Of a stretch of 64,000 nt of DNA, positions 35,148 through 46,423 are shown piece by piece. The notes under the pieces are model-generated. The model worked only from the letters and a program-made list of their open reading frames with translations. It was not told the origin of the DNA and made no database searches. The stretch covers positions 51,412,497 through 51,476,496 of the forward strand of contig NC_091135.1 in the NCBI RefSeq assembly GCF_041381155.1, written 5' to 3'. Origin of the DNA: Argopecten irradians (lineage: Eukaryota > Mollusca > Bivalvia > Pectinida > Pectinidae). Position 1 is the first letter of the stretch. Every line of letters starts with the position of its first letter. The position numbers and the translations under genes are program-made.

Positions 35148-35515
35148 GTAACAGGAGAGGAGAAAATGTAGCGGCCAGACCGGGATTCAAACACGGGACC
35201 CTCCGAACACTAGCCGAGTGCTCTACCGACTGAGCCACCTGGCCACCGGCGATTGACCCCGTCCAATTCTGCCTCACTCCTCCCTCCTTTCTCGAAGTCT
35301 TCGCCCTCGAAGACACACGAGACCCTTCCAAACACCACCATCGTTGGTTATTTAGTTGGGGTCAATTCTGTAACAGGAGAGGAGAAAATGTAGTGGCCAG
35401 ACCGAGATTCGAAGCCGGGACCCTCCAAATACTAGCCGAGTGCTCTACCGACTGATCATGAGCTACCTGATCACCGATGATCAACCCAGTCCAATCCCGC
35501 TACATATATACACAA
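35148..35515 (-). mobile_element. two tandem tRNA-derived SINE copies
   Basis: On the minus strand each copy has an A box (TGGCTCAGTCGG in the first; disrupted by ATCATG in the second) and a B box (GTTTGAATCCC, GCTTCGAATCTC). The shared end TAACAGGAGAGGAGAAAATG occurs at 35147 and 35369, an offset of 222 bp. The upstream GGACGGGGTCAATCGCCGG part is common to both. Acceptor pairing is poor, so these are SINEs and not tRNA genes. They lie in CTCF intron 1. Confidence 0.6.
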
Positions 35516-36222
35516 TGGTATATGTACTAAAAGATATTTAGCTTCAGACCCCATGCAGTTATAATGAACATAACACCGTTTTAGCACAACTATTGAACTG
35601 ATATATGGGCCAACATCGCAGTTAAGAAAATAACTTAATTAAGATCATTTTCCTCTTCACTAGAATTCAGTCATATCAAGTATATAATGGTAAATGGAAC
35701 TTGTATTGAATATTTTTTGTTTTCCATAAGAAAATTGTGAATGTAAAAAGGGAACCATTGTTACACCCATTGCAATTTCTGGGGAGATGCTAAAAAATTT
35801 TACAGTAATGAAGTAAATATACACGCGTTTCCAGTACACCTACAAAAGGAGACTTTAATTTTTAGGCCTTACTTTATAGGCCTATTTGGTTTACCTAGAT
35901 TAATGCAATATGTAGGCCTAAAGGAGTTCGGGTTGTAGGCTTAGGCTATGCATTAAATATGTGATAGGCCCCAAATTACAATTTCGTCGTTTAAGTAAAG
36001 TTATAGACTCAACAGGCATGTAAACATAGGGCCAAAAAATCCACGAACTAAAATATTAAACCTTGATAATGGCGGACAACTCGAAAGCCAAAAATGAGTC
36101 ATTTCTTCATATTTATTGTCAATGTTGAGAGTCTTGTCGATTTAATTAATCTTCACAACTTCATACGGTATCACGACTTGTGAAACAAACTGAAAGTTGG
36201 GGGTTATCTCATTTCGACGGTA

Positions 36223-36268
36223 CAGCGCCACCGTGCAGCAATGATTTTTGACCAGCGCCCTCTGCTAA
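36223..36268 (-). promoter_or_regulatory. CTCF-like binding motif and weaker neighbour
   Basis: On the minus strand, 36252-36268 reads TTAGCAGAGGGCGCTGG. It matches the CTCF core CCASYAGRKGGCRS at 12 of 14 positions, including the whole AG.GGGCGCTG core. A weaker partner, GGTGGCGCTG, lies 30 bp away (36223-36238) in the same orientation. Both fall inside the CTCF gene, just inside the predicted first intron. Confidence 0.5.
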
Positions 36269-36346
36269 TGCTGATCCTCGCCGGCAGGGGACGGGGTGTT
36301 CCTCGAAATATTGTTTAGAAACAGTTTTAAACTGCAAAATATTTAC

Positions 36347-36500
36347 CTGCAAATGGTTCTGCTATCCCATTGAATGTTTTAAAGCCACTATCGCGTCAAA
36401 ATATTTGTGTTTTAGGTAGAAACTTTCGAGTTTCAACCGCAGTGATTTTCGAGCTGAGAGGAAAATCCAAAATGGCGGCTAGAAACGGGAAGTGTGACAA
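36347..36500 (-). promoter_or_regulatory. candidate CTCF 5' UTR exon and promoter
   Basis: A strong donor CAG|GTAAAT at 36346 on the minus strand could splice to the acceptor at 34506. Just upstream lies CCAAAATGGCGGC (36467-36479), a YY1-type promoter element, in a GC-richer stretch. A second AATGGCGG is at 36068. The transcription start is not visible in sequence; the call is an inference from donor, motif and composition. Confidence 0.45.
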
Positions 36501-37204
36501 ACAGAATGACTGAAAACGCTTGCCTTTGGGCATTAGAATGTACACATCTTATAAGTTACACGTTGTCATATTCAATTTTAAGGTCAATCGCCGTGTTTAA
36601 ACTATAGGATATGCAACGAATCTTTTGTATTTTTGTCTCTGGTGCGTTTTTACCTCAAATATTTTCACATTTTCGTCACCCGAGGGCGTTGTTTATGACC
36701 TAGATAGTTTCCGCCTCGTAATTTGTTATTGCGCATGTGCGAATAGTTTTCGATAGGAAAACGCGGACTTTTTCGATATATATGCATTAGGATAGGCCTA
36801 TCACCACACCTATATTCTCTAGTAAAGCGGCCACATTTAAGCATTGAATTGCCTTCTTGGGGGATTATGGTCCTAGGCTATAATTCTCTCAGGACTGAAG
36901 ACAAATTGAATAACATGTCTTTTAATCCCACCCATTTTCGCCGACTGAAATGTTTTAAAAATGCACCTTTGAAAGGAAAAGGGATCCTCATGCACATTTT
37001 TCGTAACCAAAACTTTATTTTATAATTTATACCGTTGCTGCGCGGCGCATTTCCTAAAACGTGAAAACACGTAATGTTCAAACCTTAAATAATTAAAAAT
37101 CAAACCTTAAAAAAATTAAAAATCAATACACGTGAACTGGACTAAAAATGTCCACCAAGGAGTTCTACTATTTCTGAATATTTCTCTTCAAAGATTAATA
37201 TTGG

Positions 37205-37281
37205 AGCGCTTTAAAATCATCAAAATACATTGTAAAACTCATCTCAGCCATTCTAAATCGCAATTTTTTACCGGGGAGACG

Positions 37282-37313
<32 letters not shown>

Positions 37314-37455
37314 ACACACACACACTAAAATCTCGCGCTGAGAAGGCGCTTGCATAATCATCAAAATACATCGTAAAACTTATCTCAGCCATTCTAAATC
37401 GTCTCCCCCGGATCCCCAAACGCCAAAATCTTGCGCCTTGGCCAATTTGCGTATT
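37205..37455. repeat. duplicated block with a 32-base poly-C tract
   Basis: A block with ATCATCAAAATACAT and TCTCAGCCATTCTAAATCG occurs at about 37216 and 37357 (offset 141 bp). Between the copies lies an uninterrupted run of 32 C (37282-37313) followed by (CA)n. Downstream at 37610-37680 a 37 bp unit ending in poly-C is also duplicated. All are slippage-prone. Confidence 0.7.
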
Positions 37456-37705
37456 CATTAATTTCCAGTTAGCAACGCCACTGTCTATAGATGTGTACAA
37501 GGAATATATGTAATGATATACGAAAAAAAGTGTATAAAGTCTTGGTTGTAAGTTGAATTAATCTCCTCCTATGGGTGCGGGAAGCGGGGTTGGGGTTGGG
37601 GATAGGGTACAAGATATTGATGACCTTTGCCCCCCCCCCCCCTCCACAAGATATTGATGACCTTTGCCCCCCCCCCCCCTCCATTGTGTTTCATCAGAAA
37701 CATAT

Positions 37706-38177
37706 ATACATAGAGATTGGAAACTCCTTCTTTGTCTTTGTTGACAGGCAGCGGGACCTCCGGTTTATAGGCATTTTCCCTTGGCTAACTTCTTTCAAGT
37801 GTATTATTTTAAACATGATATTTTTGCATCAATACAAAGTTTAAATATTATATCATGGTTTAATGTGACCAGTTTTCCCAATTGATGTTATTTAATATGT
37901 TTTTTGAAAGCATGAAAATCGGCAATTTTACCCGGTTGTTCGAAAATCAGACATTCAAAACCGGAAGTGCATTTTGTTTTATTAATATATAAGTTAAAAT
38001 ATTATTTTTTCTGTCCAAAATTGTCCTCAAACCATCTGAAAATTACTGAACTTTTATAACATTTCAAAGTTATTCTGCTGTATTTAACTATTTAAAAGTT
38101 TATCTAAAAAACCCTAAGCACATACAGAGGTACATCTGCCGATCGTAAAAATGGCGGAGTTGCCAATCTCTATGTAT
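37706..38177 (+). mobile_element. 472 bp TIR element, copy 2
   Basis: Perfect 15 bp termini ATACATAGAGATTGG (37706-37720) and CCAATCTCTATGTAT (38163-38177); 21 of 22 bases match if extended inwards. TA-rich flanks fit a TA target. An inverted, somewhat decayed copy lies at 34551-35045. Non-coding. Confidence 0.7.
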
Positions 38178-38633
38178 ATATGTTTCTGGTTTCATATTCC
38201 TACGCTGCTGTAGCTTGCGTCATGCTGTAAATTACTTTAAGGTGTAAACGTTTACCAATTAAACAACATTTCTTTTTCAAGAACCCGACATGCACATCGA
38301 AACAGCAGTATCTTCACGGATTGGCTTGCAATGACGTGAAGATGTACCTCAAACCAGTGAAAATGGTATGTCGCTTGACGAATACTAGTTATTCATTACC
38401 TTGTAAAATAACTGTAACGAATCTATAATAATTTAGGGGTCGCCATTTGGAAGAGTACCACTTCAGCTACAAGCTTTCCAAATTTCATACGAATATCTTC
38501 ATTTTGTATATGTTTTGGTCACAAGAAGACATTTGTGATCAATGATTCATATTTCAAGATTATATTTATTTGTTATTCTTTGTGTGACGTCCTCGTTGAG
38601 ATTCTCTTGACACTTATAATTACCTCATCGTCA

Positions 38634-38705
38634 GAGACCCACGAGTGATCGCACTACACTACACTAGTACTGTAGCGTAGTGTAGTGCGATCTGCCGTGG
38701 GTCTC
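38634..38705. repeat. 72 bp interrupted palindrome
   Basis: Outer stem GAGACCCACG / CGTGGGTCTC (38634-38643, 38696-38705), 3-base interruptions on each side, then inner stem GATCGCACTACACTA / TAGTGTAGTGCGATC (38647-38661, 38678-38692). The loop is about 16 bases. It would form a strong cruciform; no transposon match is seen. Confidence 0.75.
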
Positions 38706-41149
38706 CGACTATCGATGCACTTACCTCAGAAATAGCGGTAACGTAGCTTACATGAATTTGTGAAACTTTGTGTATTATCTCCTCTCGACTTTTAAATAAA
38801 TCAAGCTTTAGCGAGTGTCTTTTGTAACTTTTAAAAAAATTACTTACGAGTGTTGAATAAATTCCATATCCAATAACCACGAGTCATGTGACCTGTTTCT
38901 ACCACAGTTATATCCGGTGTTAGCCGATATAAATACGACGAGGATAAGGTAGGCCTAACGTGTGTTTGCCAATATATGCAAATAAGATGTAGTGATATTT
39001 ACATCAGCAAAACGGTGCTAATTAATATTCAAAAGTCATATTTTGATAAAGAATCCATTCATATAAAAGTCTTCGAATTGGGAACAACTTTATGATGAAA
39101 TAATTCTCATTTAACGTATTATTCAAGTTACTTTTTCAAGGTTACTCAAAATATAACACTCTTTGTCGGACTATAAAAAACATGCACACGGCAATGCCGT
39201 GCCGTTTACTTCCCGACGCATACTGTACGCTTTTCAACAGCAGTTTGATGTCATGCGGCGATCACAACGTACATTGTAGCGTGACGTCACTCGATTATTA
39301 ATGACTTTGACAAATGACGATGTTGCACTGAGAAATAAGTAGTTCGGTCATAGTTCACCGTGTCAGCCAATCAGAATGTGTACAGAGTTTATACCACGTG
39401 TGGTATACACGTGGTATAAACAAATTGTTAATCAACAGCTGCATCGTTTATCTGATACCCTGAGAGTTGAATAACAGCGCCTATTGTGGTAGAAATCATA
39501 TTCCAAGGTCACGAATAGGTAAGTTCAGATGGTACCGAATAGTTAACATATTGAATAGAATAATGACATGCAACTGACTTAACGTAGCCTACTGAAAATA
39601 TTTGAAATGATGTTTCATCCATGTTGTAATTTATTGCACTATTTCAAAACAGAAAGATATTACTAAGTTTTGCAGACTTTTTCTTGTGGATAATAGGATC
39701 TGTTGTTTGAAACGAAATACTAAATGTTTTGTTTTATAGTAGCAAAATACACGATTTCAATTTAATGTCAATGATTGCGTAGCTTACACTAACACTAATT
39801 TGGTAGTAATTTTTTAAAAATGTTCTATTGTTAATGAATAGGTATCTTCTGAATAAAACTGTTGTTACGGATTAATTTACATTATAATCACAGATACGAT
39901 ACTCGGATTATGGTAACGTATATTACCGAATTTGGTAATTTAAATTACAAATGTACTCGAGTTTTAAATCTTTATTTGCAGAGTTCCAATGGCGAAAGCT
40001 GAGGGGGGGGGGGAACAGTGGTGGGGGGGGGGGGGAAAACAGAAGGCGAGAATGGAACGTAAAAAGCTTATCGAAGGTGTTATGTTATGTGCACTTATAA
40101 TAAATAACAGACAGATTGCTTTAATGTTTAACAAGAGGCCCATGGGCCTTAAAGTCCCATTATGCTTTCACCAAACTTTGCTAAAATATACATTAACATC
40201 CCTTATGAAAGGTTCTTCATTTGGTTTCTTTACAATGAAGATAATTACGCAATAATCAATTAGTAAAGAATTCTTTAAATAGAACGGGTTGATTTGCATA
40301 GTTAAAAATACCTCGTGTATACGTATGTGTTCGATACCCGGATATAGTAAACAAAACGCGCATGGCCGAGACAGAGGGCAGTTTTGAGGAAACGGTGAGC
40401 AATACAATGTTCTATAATTGTTTAGTATATGATACATATTAGAATCCACAGATTATAAATGTGTCCTGTCAAAGGTTACATATAGTTTATATAAAGCTTA
40501 ATACAAAATACGTATTAATCGAAAAATAGTGGATGTAAATAGTGAAATGCATACATGGGGCACCATATAGGGTATTTTATCGTACAAATATAAACACGTG
40601 GCCGTGTCATTTTTGGTGATGATCGGTTGATTTTCTTTCCTCTCGTGTAATAATTTGAGATAAATACAATATTAATCCAAAACTATATATAGATAAATAA
40701 ATACCATGATTCTACTAATCTATTCATAATTTGAGAGTAAGGAGAGAGCACAGTATATCTAAATACTTAGAACATACGTAAAGAGGTGGACTAATAGCTT
40801 ACTATATACATGTATTATAACTGCTTTCTATTTATTCTTTGGATATATTTTATAACGATATTCGTCTATGAAATATGTGATAGTACATGCATGTACATAT
40901 AGATGAAAGATCACTGGAATCGACGCTAGTCGAGATACATCTTATGTTGTATCTATATACCGATACCTGTCGAGATTTCATTTCTATATAATTAACTGCT
41001 GATTAAATGTTTTTCGATTACGTTTCGTGTATTTAGAAAAGGATCATTATATACATCAAGTAGTGATTACCAGGTGCATGAGTCCTAATTATCGTATGGG
41101 CATTTTTAAATATAGGCCTACAATTTTATGTACACGGAGCGAATTAAAC
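38706..41149. other. intergenic; palindrome, poly-G, small Helentron fragment
   Basis: A perfect 14 bp inverted repeat GTTTATACCACGTG / CACGTGGTATAAAC lies at 39387-39421 and carries two CACGTG E-boxes. G-runs at about 40004-40034 (including runs of 11 and 14 G) could form a quadruplex. ACAAGAGGCCCATGGGCCTT at 40131-40150 is the isolated 5' end of a Helentron-type element. TGACGTCA is at 39282-39289. No gene recognised. Confidence 0.45.
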
Positions 41150-42191
41150 TAATCAAAATCAAAACAATTTTTGTAAAGGACCTTAAGACCTTTCTATTTA
41201 TGAAAAGTATTTGTTTCTACCATTTTCAGAATTTCAGAAGAAGATTTTTGAAGTTTTAGCCTATTTGACCCTTTTTTAGCCCTGCCCCTCTGCCCCCAAG
41301 GGGTCGGCCAGAACCAATGTGGATATGATATTAAAATGCTATCTCAGGCTAATAATTCTAACCAAGTTTGACTCGTTTCCAATGAAAATTGAGCAAAAAA
41401 TGCGCATAAATGTGTTTTCCCTATATAAACTATAGTAAACTTAACCCCCTCCCCAGGGGGAAACGTGAGACTCCAGGGTCATATAATTCACAATTTTTGT
41501 AAAGGACCTTAAGACCTTTCAATTTATGAAAAGTATTTGATTCTACCATTTCCAGAATTTCAGAAGAAGATTTTTGAAGTTTTAGCCTATTTGACCCCTT
41601 TTGACCACGCCCCTAAGGCCCCTGGGGGTCAGTCATTGAAAATTTGTTAATAGGATTAAATGGCCATCTCATACTGATAATTCTGACAACATTTGACTCA
41701 TTTCCTATTACAAATGACCAAATAATGCGCAAAAATGTGTTTTCTCAATATAAAGTATAGTAAACTTAACCCCCTCCCCAGGGGGAAACTAGAGACCCCA
41801 GGGTCATATAATTCACATTTTTTGTAAAGGACCTTAAGACCTTTCTATCTATGAAGAGTATTTGCTTCTACCACATCTGTGAGTAGAGAAGAAGATTTTT
41901 GAAATTTTACTCAATTTTACCCCTTTTGGCCCCTCCCACAGCCCCCTGGGGGGTGGGGACCATATAATTCACAATTTTGATTGGCCTTATGCCTTAGAAG
42001 GTTTGTGCAAAATTTCATTGAAATTGCTTCAGCAGTTTTGGAGAAGAAGTCGAAAATGTAAATTGTTTACGGACATACGACGGACGACGCACGACGCACG
42101 ACGCACGACGCACGACGACGGACAAAAGGCGATTAGAATAGGTCACCTGAGACGAAGTAGGTCACCTGAGACTTCGTCTCAGGTGACCTAA
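41150..42191 (+). mobile_element. Helentron/HINE-type element with 326 bp units
   Basis: Three tandem units start near 41164, 41490 and 41815 (AATTTTTGTAAAGGACCTTA), each about 326 bp. Then come an (ACGACGC)n microsatellite at 42077-42122 and a perfect 18 bp terminal hairpin, AGGTCACCTGAGACGAAG (42140-42157) with CTTCGTCTCAGGTGACCT (42172-42189), ending CTAA at 42188-42191. The loop repeats the start of the stem, so two alternative hairpins can form. The 5' end is not resolved; no matching subterminal motif is seen upstream. Confidence 0.65.
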
Positions 42192-42699
42192 AAACGTTAA
42201 AAATTCAGTGTTATCTACGTTACTGCAATGAATACCCGTGGAAAAGACAATAAAATTATGAAAAGTGAGTGAGTGATGAAATTAAACATTTTATTTATAT
42301 TATTTATAATATCTGTGTCACCATGCTTCTTAAATCTGTCTTTAAAACAATTATTGTTATAGTGATTGTTGTTTTCACATTTAATTGACTCGAATAACGA
42401 TATTATACATTCAATGTACATGATTTGCTTTGAAACAGCGTACAAGATGACGATTGATTTTTTAAATCCCGTCTATTAATAGTGAAGTTTCAAATAAATG
42501 GCAAATATACACTGAATGAGTTTTTATTTGATGTAGTTTTCAATCTCAATCGCATCAACGTTGTTGTAACGTAAATTACAGCTGTTGTAATCTTTCTTTC
42601 TGTGTAGGTCTAATGAAGTCCGAGTCATGACAATAAATTGGCAGAAAGGTACCCCAGACCTTTACAAATGACATAAACTAATATGTTGTTTATCTTATG
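42192..42699. other. intergenic, nothing recognised
   Basis: AT-rich spacer between the Helentron-type element and the decayed LINE. Confidence 0.3.
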
Positions 42700-44280
42700 T
42701 ACCATCTACAGAAGCCCAAATTTTACAGAAACGGGAAATATCAAACTATAAACCTTGCTGGACAAAATATATTCAAACACCAGTTCACACAAGTTAATTG
42801 TTAGGGATTTCAACTTCAAGCAAATTGACTGGACAAAATACACCTTAAACTCTGGACCTCAACACCTATCTTCAAATTTCATATCCATGCTAGGTCAATG
42901 ACTGCTACCTGTATCACCATATCAATCAACGAACCCGCTACAAAGAAGGTTAACAAAGCAACATACTTGACCTGATACTCACAAATGAGGAGGGAATGAT
43001 CGACAAACCACTATTTAATCCGGGGTTAGGTTTGAGTGACCACCTTCTTCTGTCATTTAATCTAATAACCTACACAGAAATCGTCATACAACACCTGATG
43101 TTGAGACGCTACGACTTTTTCAAGGGCAATAACAACCTGATTAATGATAACCTTCGCAATCTATATCTGTCGCCTTTAGAGGATAGTCGTAACATCGAAG
43201 AAACATGGAATACCTTTGAAGATAACCTGAACAAACAAATATCAGAAAATACCTAAACCTACAAACAAGTGTAAAAGGAAACCATATATTAACTGTGAGA
43301 CAAAGGAAACAATAGACAAAAAAGCACACTCTGGACCAGATACTTACACTGTAAGGCAACTTCAAACTTTAAATACTACAAAAATGCTAGAAATGAATCA
43401 ACCAAAACCCTACAAATTTCAATAAACATATATGAGCGAGACCTAGCTTCAAATATCAAAAGCAATCAAAAACTTTTCTTGAAATATGTGAGGTCCAAAA
43501 CAAAAATAGCACCATAACTGTTACGTGTAAACTCTACAGATGGCGATAACACGCGATCTTATAGAGGTAGCAAACATAATGAGCAACTATTTTGCAAGTG
43601 TGTTTACTAAAGATGGCCCTTCAAAGCCACTTCCTCAACTACCCACGCGAATATACCAGTCTCCCTTGGAAATTGTTCAAATAACGGAACAGATAGTTGA
43701 ATAAGCAGTACTGAAAATCAACAACAACAATCACCTGAGCCCGATATCACCCATCCCAACTTAATAGTCAAAAGTATCCAAGAGCTGAAAAAGGCCTCTT
43801 CTACGACAATCTTAGGAGAAAAAACCATACAAGAAGGTACTCTCCCTAGTCAATGGAAAAAGGCCAACGTCAATCCAATATTCAAAAAGAGGTCACGGAA
43901 ATATCCTGGAAACTACAGAATCATCAGCCTGACGTCTGTTCCTTCCAAAATCCTACAACGTATCGTCCGTGACGAAATAATTAATTAAGCACAAGGACGC
44001 TAACCATTTTTTTTTTCACTAAAGAACAACATGGATTCAGATAAGGGCGATCCTGTATAACTCATTTCTAGAGTCATTAGAAGACTCGATAACGGCTTTA
44101 GACACCGGTCTTAACATCGACGTCATATACCTCGACTGCAAAAAAGCCTTTGATAAAGTATCTCATCGCCTTCTGCGTCATTAAGTTGAGAGTTATGGAA
44201 TTAAAGGCAAACTGCTATCCTGGATACAAGACTTTCATCCTGACATGGAACAGAGAGTTATTATTAATGGCAGACCCCCA
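42700..44280 (+). mobile_element. decayed LINE (endonuclease to early reverse transcriptase)
   Basis: Fragments of a non-LTR retrotransposon ORF2 in order: endonuclease YRSPNF near 42713, RDFNFKQIDW near 42800, ILDLILTNEE near 42970 and GLSDHLLLSF near 43030. Reverse transcriptase blocks follow: ANVNPIFKKRSRKYPGNYR near 43870, EQHGFR near 44025, DVIYLDCKKAFDKVSHRLL near 44120 and YGIKGKLLSWIQDF near 44195. The reading frame is broken by several stops and shifts, and the sequence ends before the YADD box. The motif set fits the CR1/Jockey-like LINE group; the clade is not certain. Non-functional. Confidence 0.75.
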
Positions 44281-44554
44281 ACCCCTGATTTGATTAGTCG
44301 CACACCCCCTATAACCTCAATCCATGAATCCACCCCTGGAACATCCACGTGAAACCAATAACCCATCGGTTTTGTTACATTGGCTTGATTTGAACATACC
44401 GCCCACACGACGGAGAATCATTCTACTACAATACATGCGCTTTTCTCTTTTTCTCCCATCTTTATAAGGCAATGATATTTGATGATATTTTCGGATGCCT
44501 CTTAAAAAAAGTTCATACCTGTGCAGAAAGAATGCGCTTTACAAGGATACACTT

Positions 44555-44955
44555 CTTAAGGATGTACTCCTCTGAGAAGTCAAAATTTTCTTGTATTAAA
44601 CTTTTTTTTCTCATATAGATTTTTGGAAAAGAGGTGTTCATACCATGAAAAGAAAATGGAAGAAAAAACATATGTCCGTGTGCTCGTTTTTGAGTTATTG
44701 TCACTCAAAGATACCAAACTGACAAAATAGTGGATTTTATTGGAATTTTCGCCGTTTTGACCACATACACTAGAATTTAAAGCCATAATTTCCTAATGAG
44801 GTGTTTGATATGTATGGATGTTTGTAGAATTTATTTTCCAGTAGTCATCGTTAAAAATATATCAGTTATGAATTAATAAGAGTCATATTTTTTTCTCAAA
44901 ATAACAACATATGCTACCCCTACCCCTTAATTTTGAGAGGATACACTTCTTAATC
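44555..44955 (+). mobile_element. ~400 bp MITE with TTAAGGATG-type ends
   Basis: Left end TTAAGGATGTACTCCTCTGA and right end TGAGAGGATACACTTCTTAA are imperfect inverted repeats (about 15 of 20). Interior words ATATGCTACCCCTACCCC match the diverged copy at 7215-7915 in reverse complement. A short piece of the same end (GGATACACTTCTTAA) also precedes the left end, as if two ends abut. Confidence 0.5.
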
Positions 44956-46158
44956 CAAACCCATGTCCGTATTTGACGCCGAACGACGTCACGCTAGGGT
45001 AACCCAAGTATAACCAGTATCTTGCGACGCGTCGCTTGGATTTTTCATGTGTTTGAGATTTTTTTGCTACTGTGATCATGTCTTTCGGTTACATTCCCAA
45101 CACAAGTATTAAATAATACTTTCAATGATGATCAGTATATCACGTGACATGTAAAAAATACAGCGGCCTGGTGTTTGAAGTTTGCTAAATTATGTTCCAT
45201 TAATTGTTTAATTAGTAATCGTTGCACTCTGTTAAAAATTGTTTCTTGTTTTTAAAAGGATTTTAATGACTTGACGCTTAAATTGAATAGTCTACTTAAA
45301 AAGTAAGATAAAACAAACCCTAAATATTTTGTGAAAGCTATTTATTATTTCTGTACAACAATATTTACAAACGAAACCAATGTTAAATACCATATCATTT
45401 GAGGATATCTGGAGTAAGAGCTATTCGGATCTACATCGCATATGTTAGGATGTTTATACAGCCACAATATCATAAAACTATTTAATATGTGGATATGAAG
45501 AATAAATCTATTCTACCATAGGATCACAAAATGCTTTGAAATTTTAATACAACTTCGCCATTGAAATGGCCCGCCATTTTTAAGTTAAATAATTCTCTAT
45601 ATACAAATGTACGTGCAAAATACGTGATATTATTAACGTAAATCACGTTGTTTGCCTTCAGTAACAGTAAAATTAATCTGTTTTCTACAAATGAAGTTCA
45701 ATTTACCGAGAAAACAGTGATCTTGTTAACGCATTGACGTCAATGTACACAGGTAGGTGTGTAATACAGCCTCAGCGACCAGGATGTTTGACATGAGACA
45801 GTACTATACCCACGTATGAGAGAAACATTACCCTAACATAACAAAAGGATCTCTAATTTACACCACAAAACTTGTGCGTTATATGTATTAGATTGAACTT
45901 TTGATTTCAGTTATATGTGCTATAACTGGGCGAAATTCTTGATAATCTAAATTTTCGTCAGTAATGTGTTGAAAACCATAAGTTCTGGCGAAATAATTAA
46001 GCTATGAAAATCATCCAAATGTATGGGCATACATGCTTTAGAAACATTTGCAACAGCGGATTTGAAGTACTACGCTTATATAAATTTTATAGCAAGCCAA
46101 CGTTTGTTTTATTTTGGGGATACATACGTATATATATATAACATACTGACGAAATAAG
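44956..46158. other. intergenic
   Basis: AT-rich, with TGACGTCA at 45735-45742. No gene recognised. Confidence 0.3.
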
Positions 46159-46423
46159 GTGCCTTTGATTTCGTTGTATGCAGCGACAAGGAAAATGTTT
46201 TCGCCCACATTCATATTCAGGTCACACAATAGCAATGTCAAGGATCATGTCAATTTAACACTCAATCCAACTGTTATCCTCGATGATCAAGGGGTTACTA
46301 TGACTGAGGATAGAGCCACCCCTGGATATGTCATAGCAAACATGGGTGTATTTTTTGGAGATGAAAACATATCATTCACAGGCCTTCATTTGAAGATTAC
46401 AGAGTCAGAAACGCACGACTTAA
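46159..46423 (+). other. unassigned open frame cut by a Helentron-type element
   Basis: The frame from ATG at 46159 encodes a protein-like segment (for example VNLTLNPTVILDDQG, GVFFGDENISFTG) that runs into the element starting about 46424. Beyond the element, 47206-47373 is open for about 55 codons in one frame (SLYLRHMTKLPVSS) and stops at 47374. It may be an exon of an unknown gene split by the insertion, or chance. No domain is recognised. Confidence 0.25.

Noticed and set aside
35160-35270. tRNA gene on the minus strand
   Set aside because: Same reason, and it is duplicated with a 222 bp offset like a repeat.
37132-37844. Frames rich in Pro or Gly
   Set aside because: They arise from poly-C tracts and have no coding support.
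38880-39520. Possible TIR element bounded by TTCTACCACAG / TTGTGGTAGAA
   Set aside because: Only about 12 bp of imperfect end match and no second copy in the window.
39989-40255. 88-codon frame with a Gly-rich start
   Set aside because: The start is a translated poly-G tract; the rest crosses a Helentron fragment.
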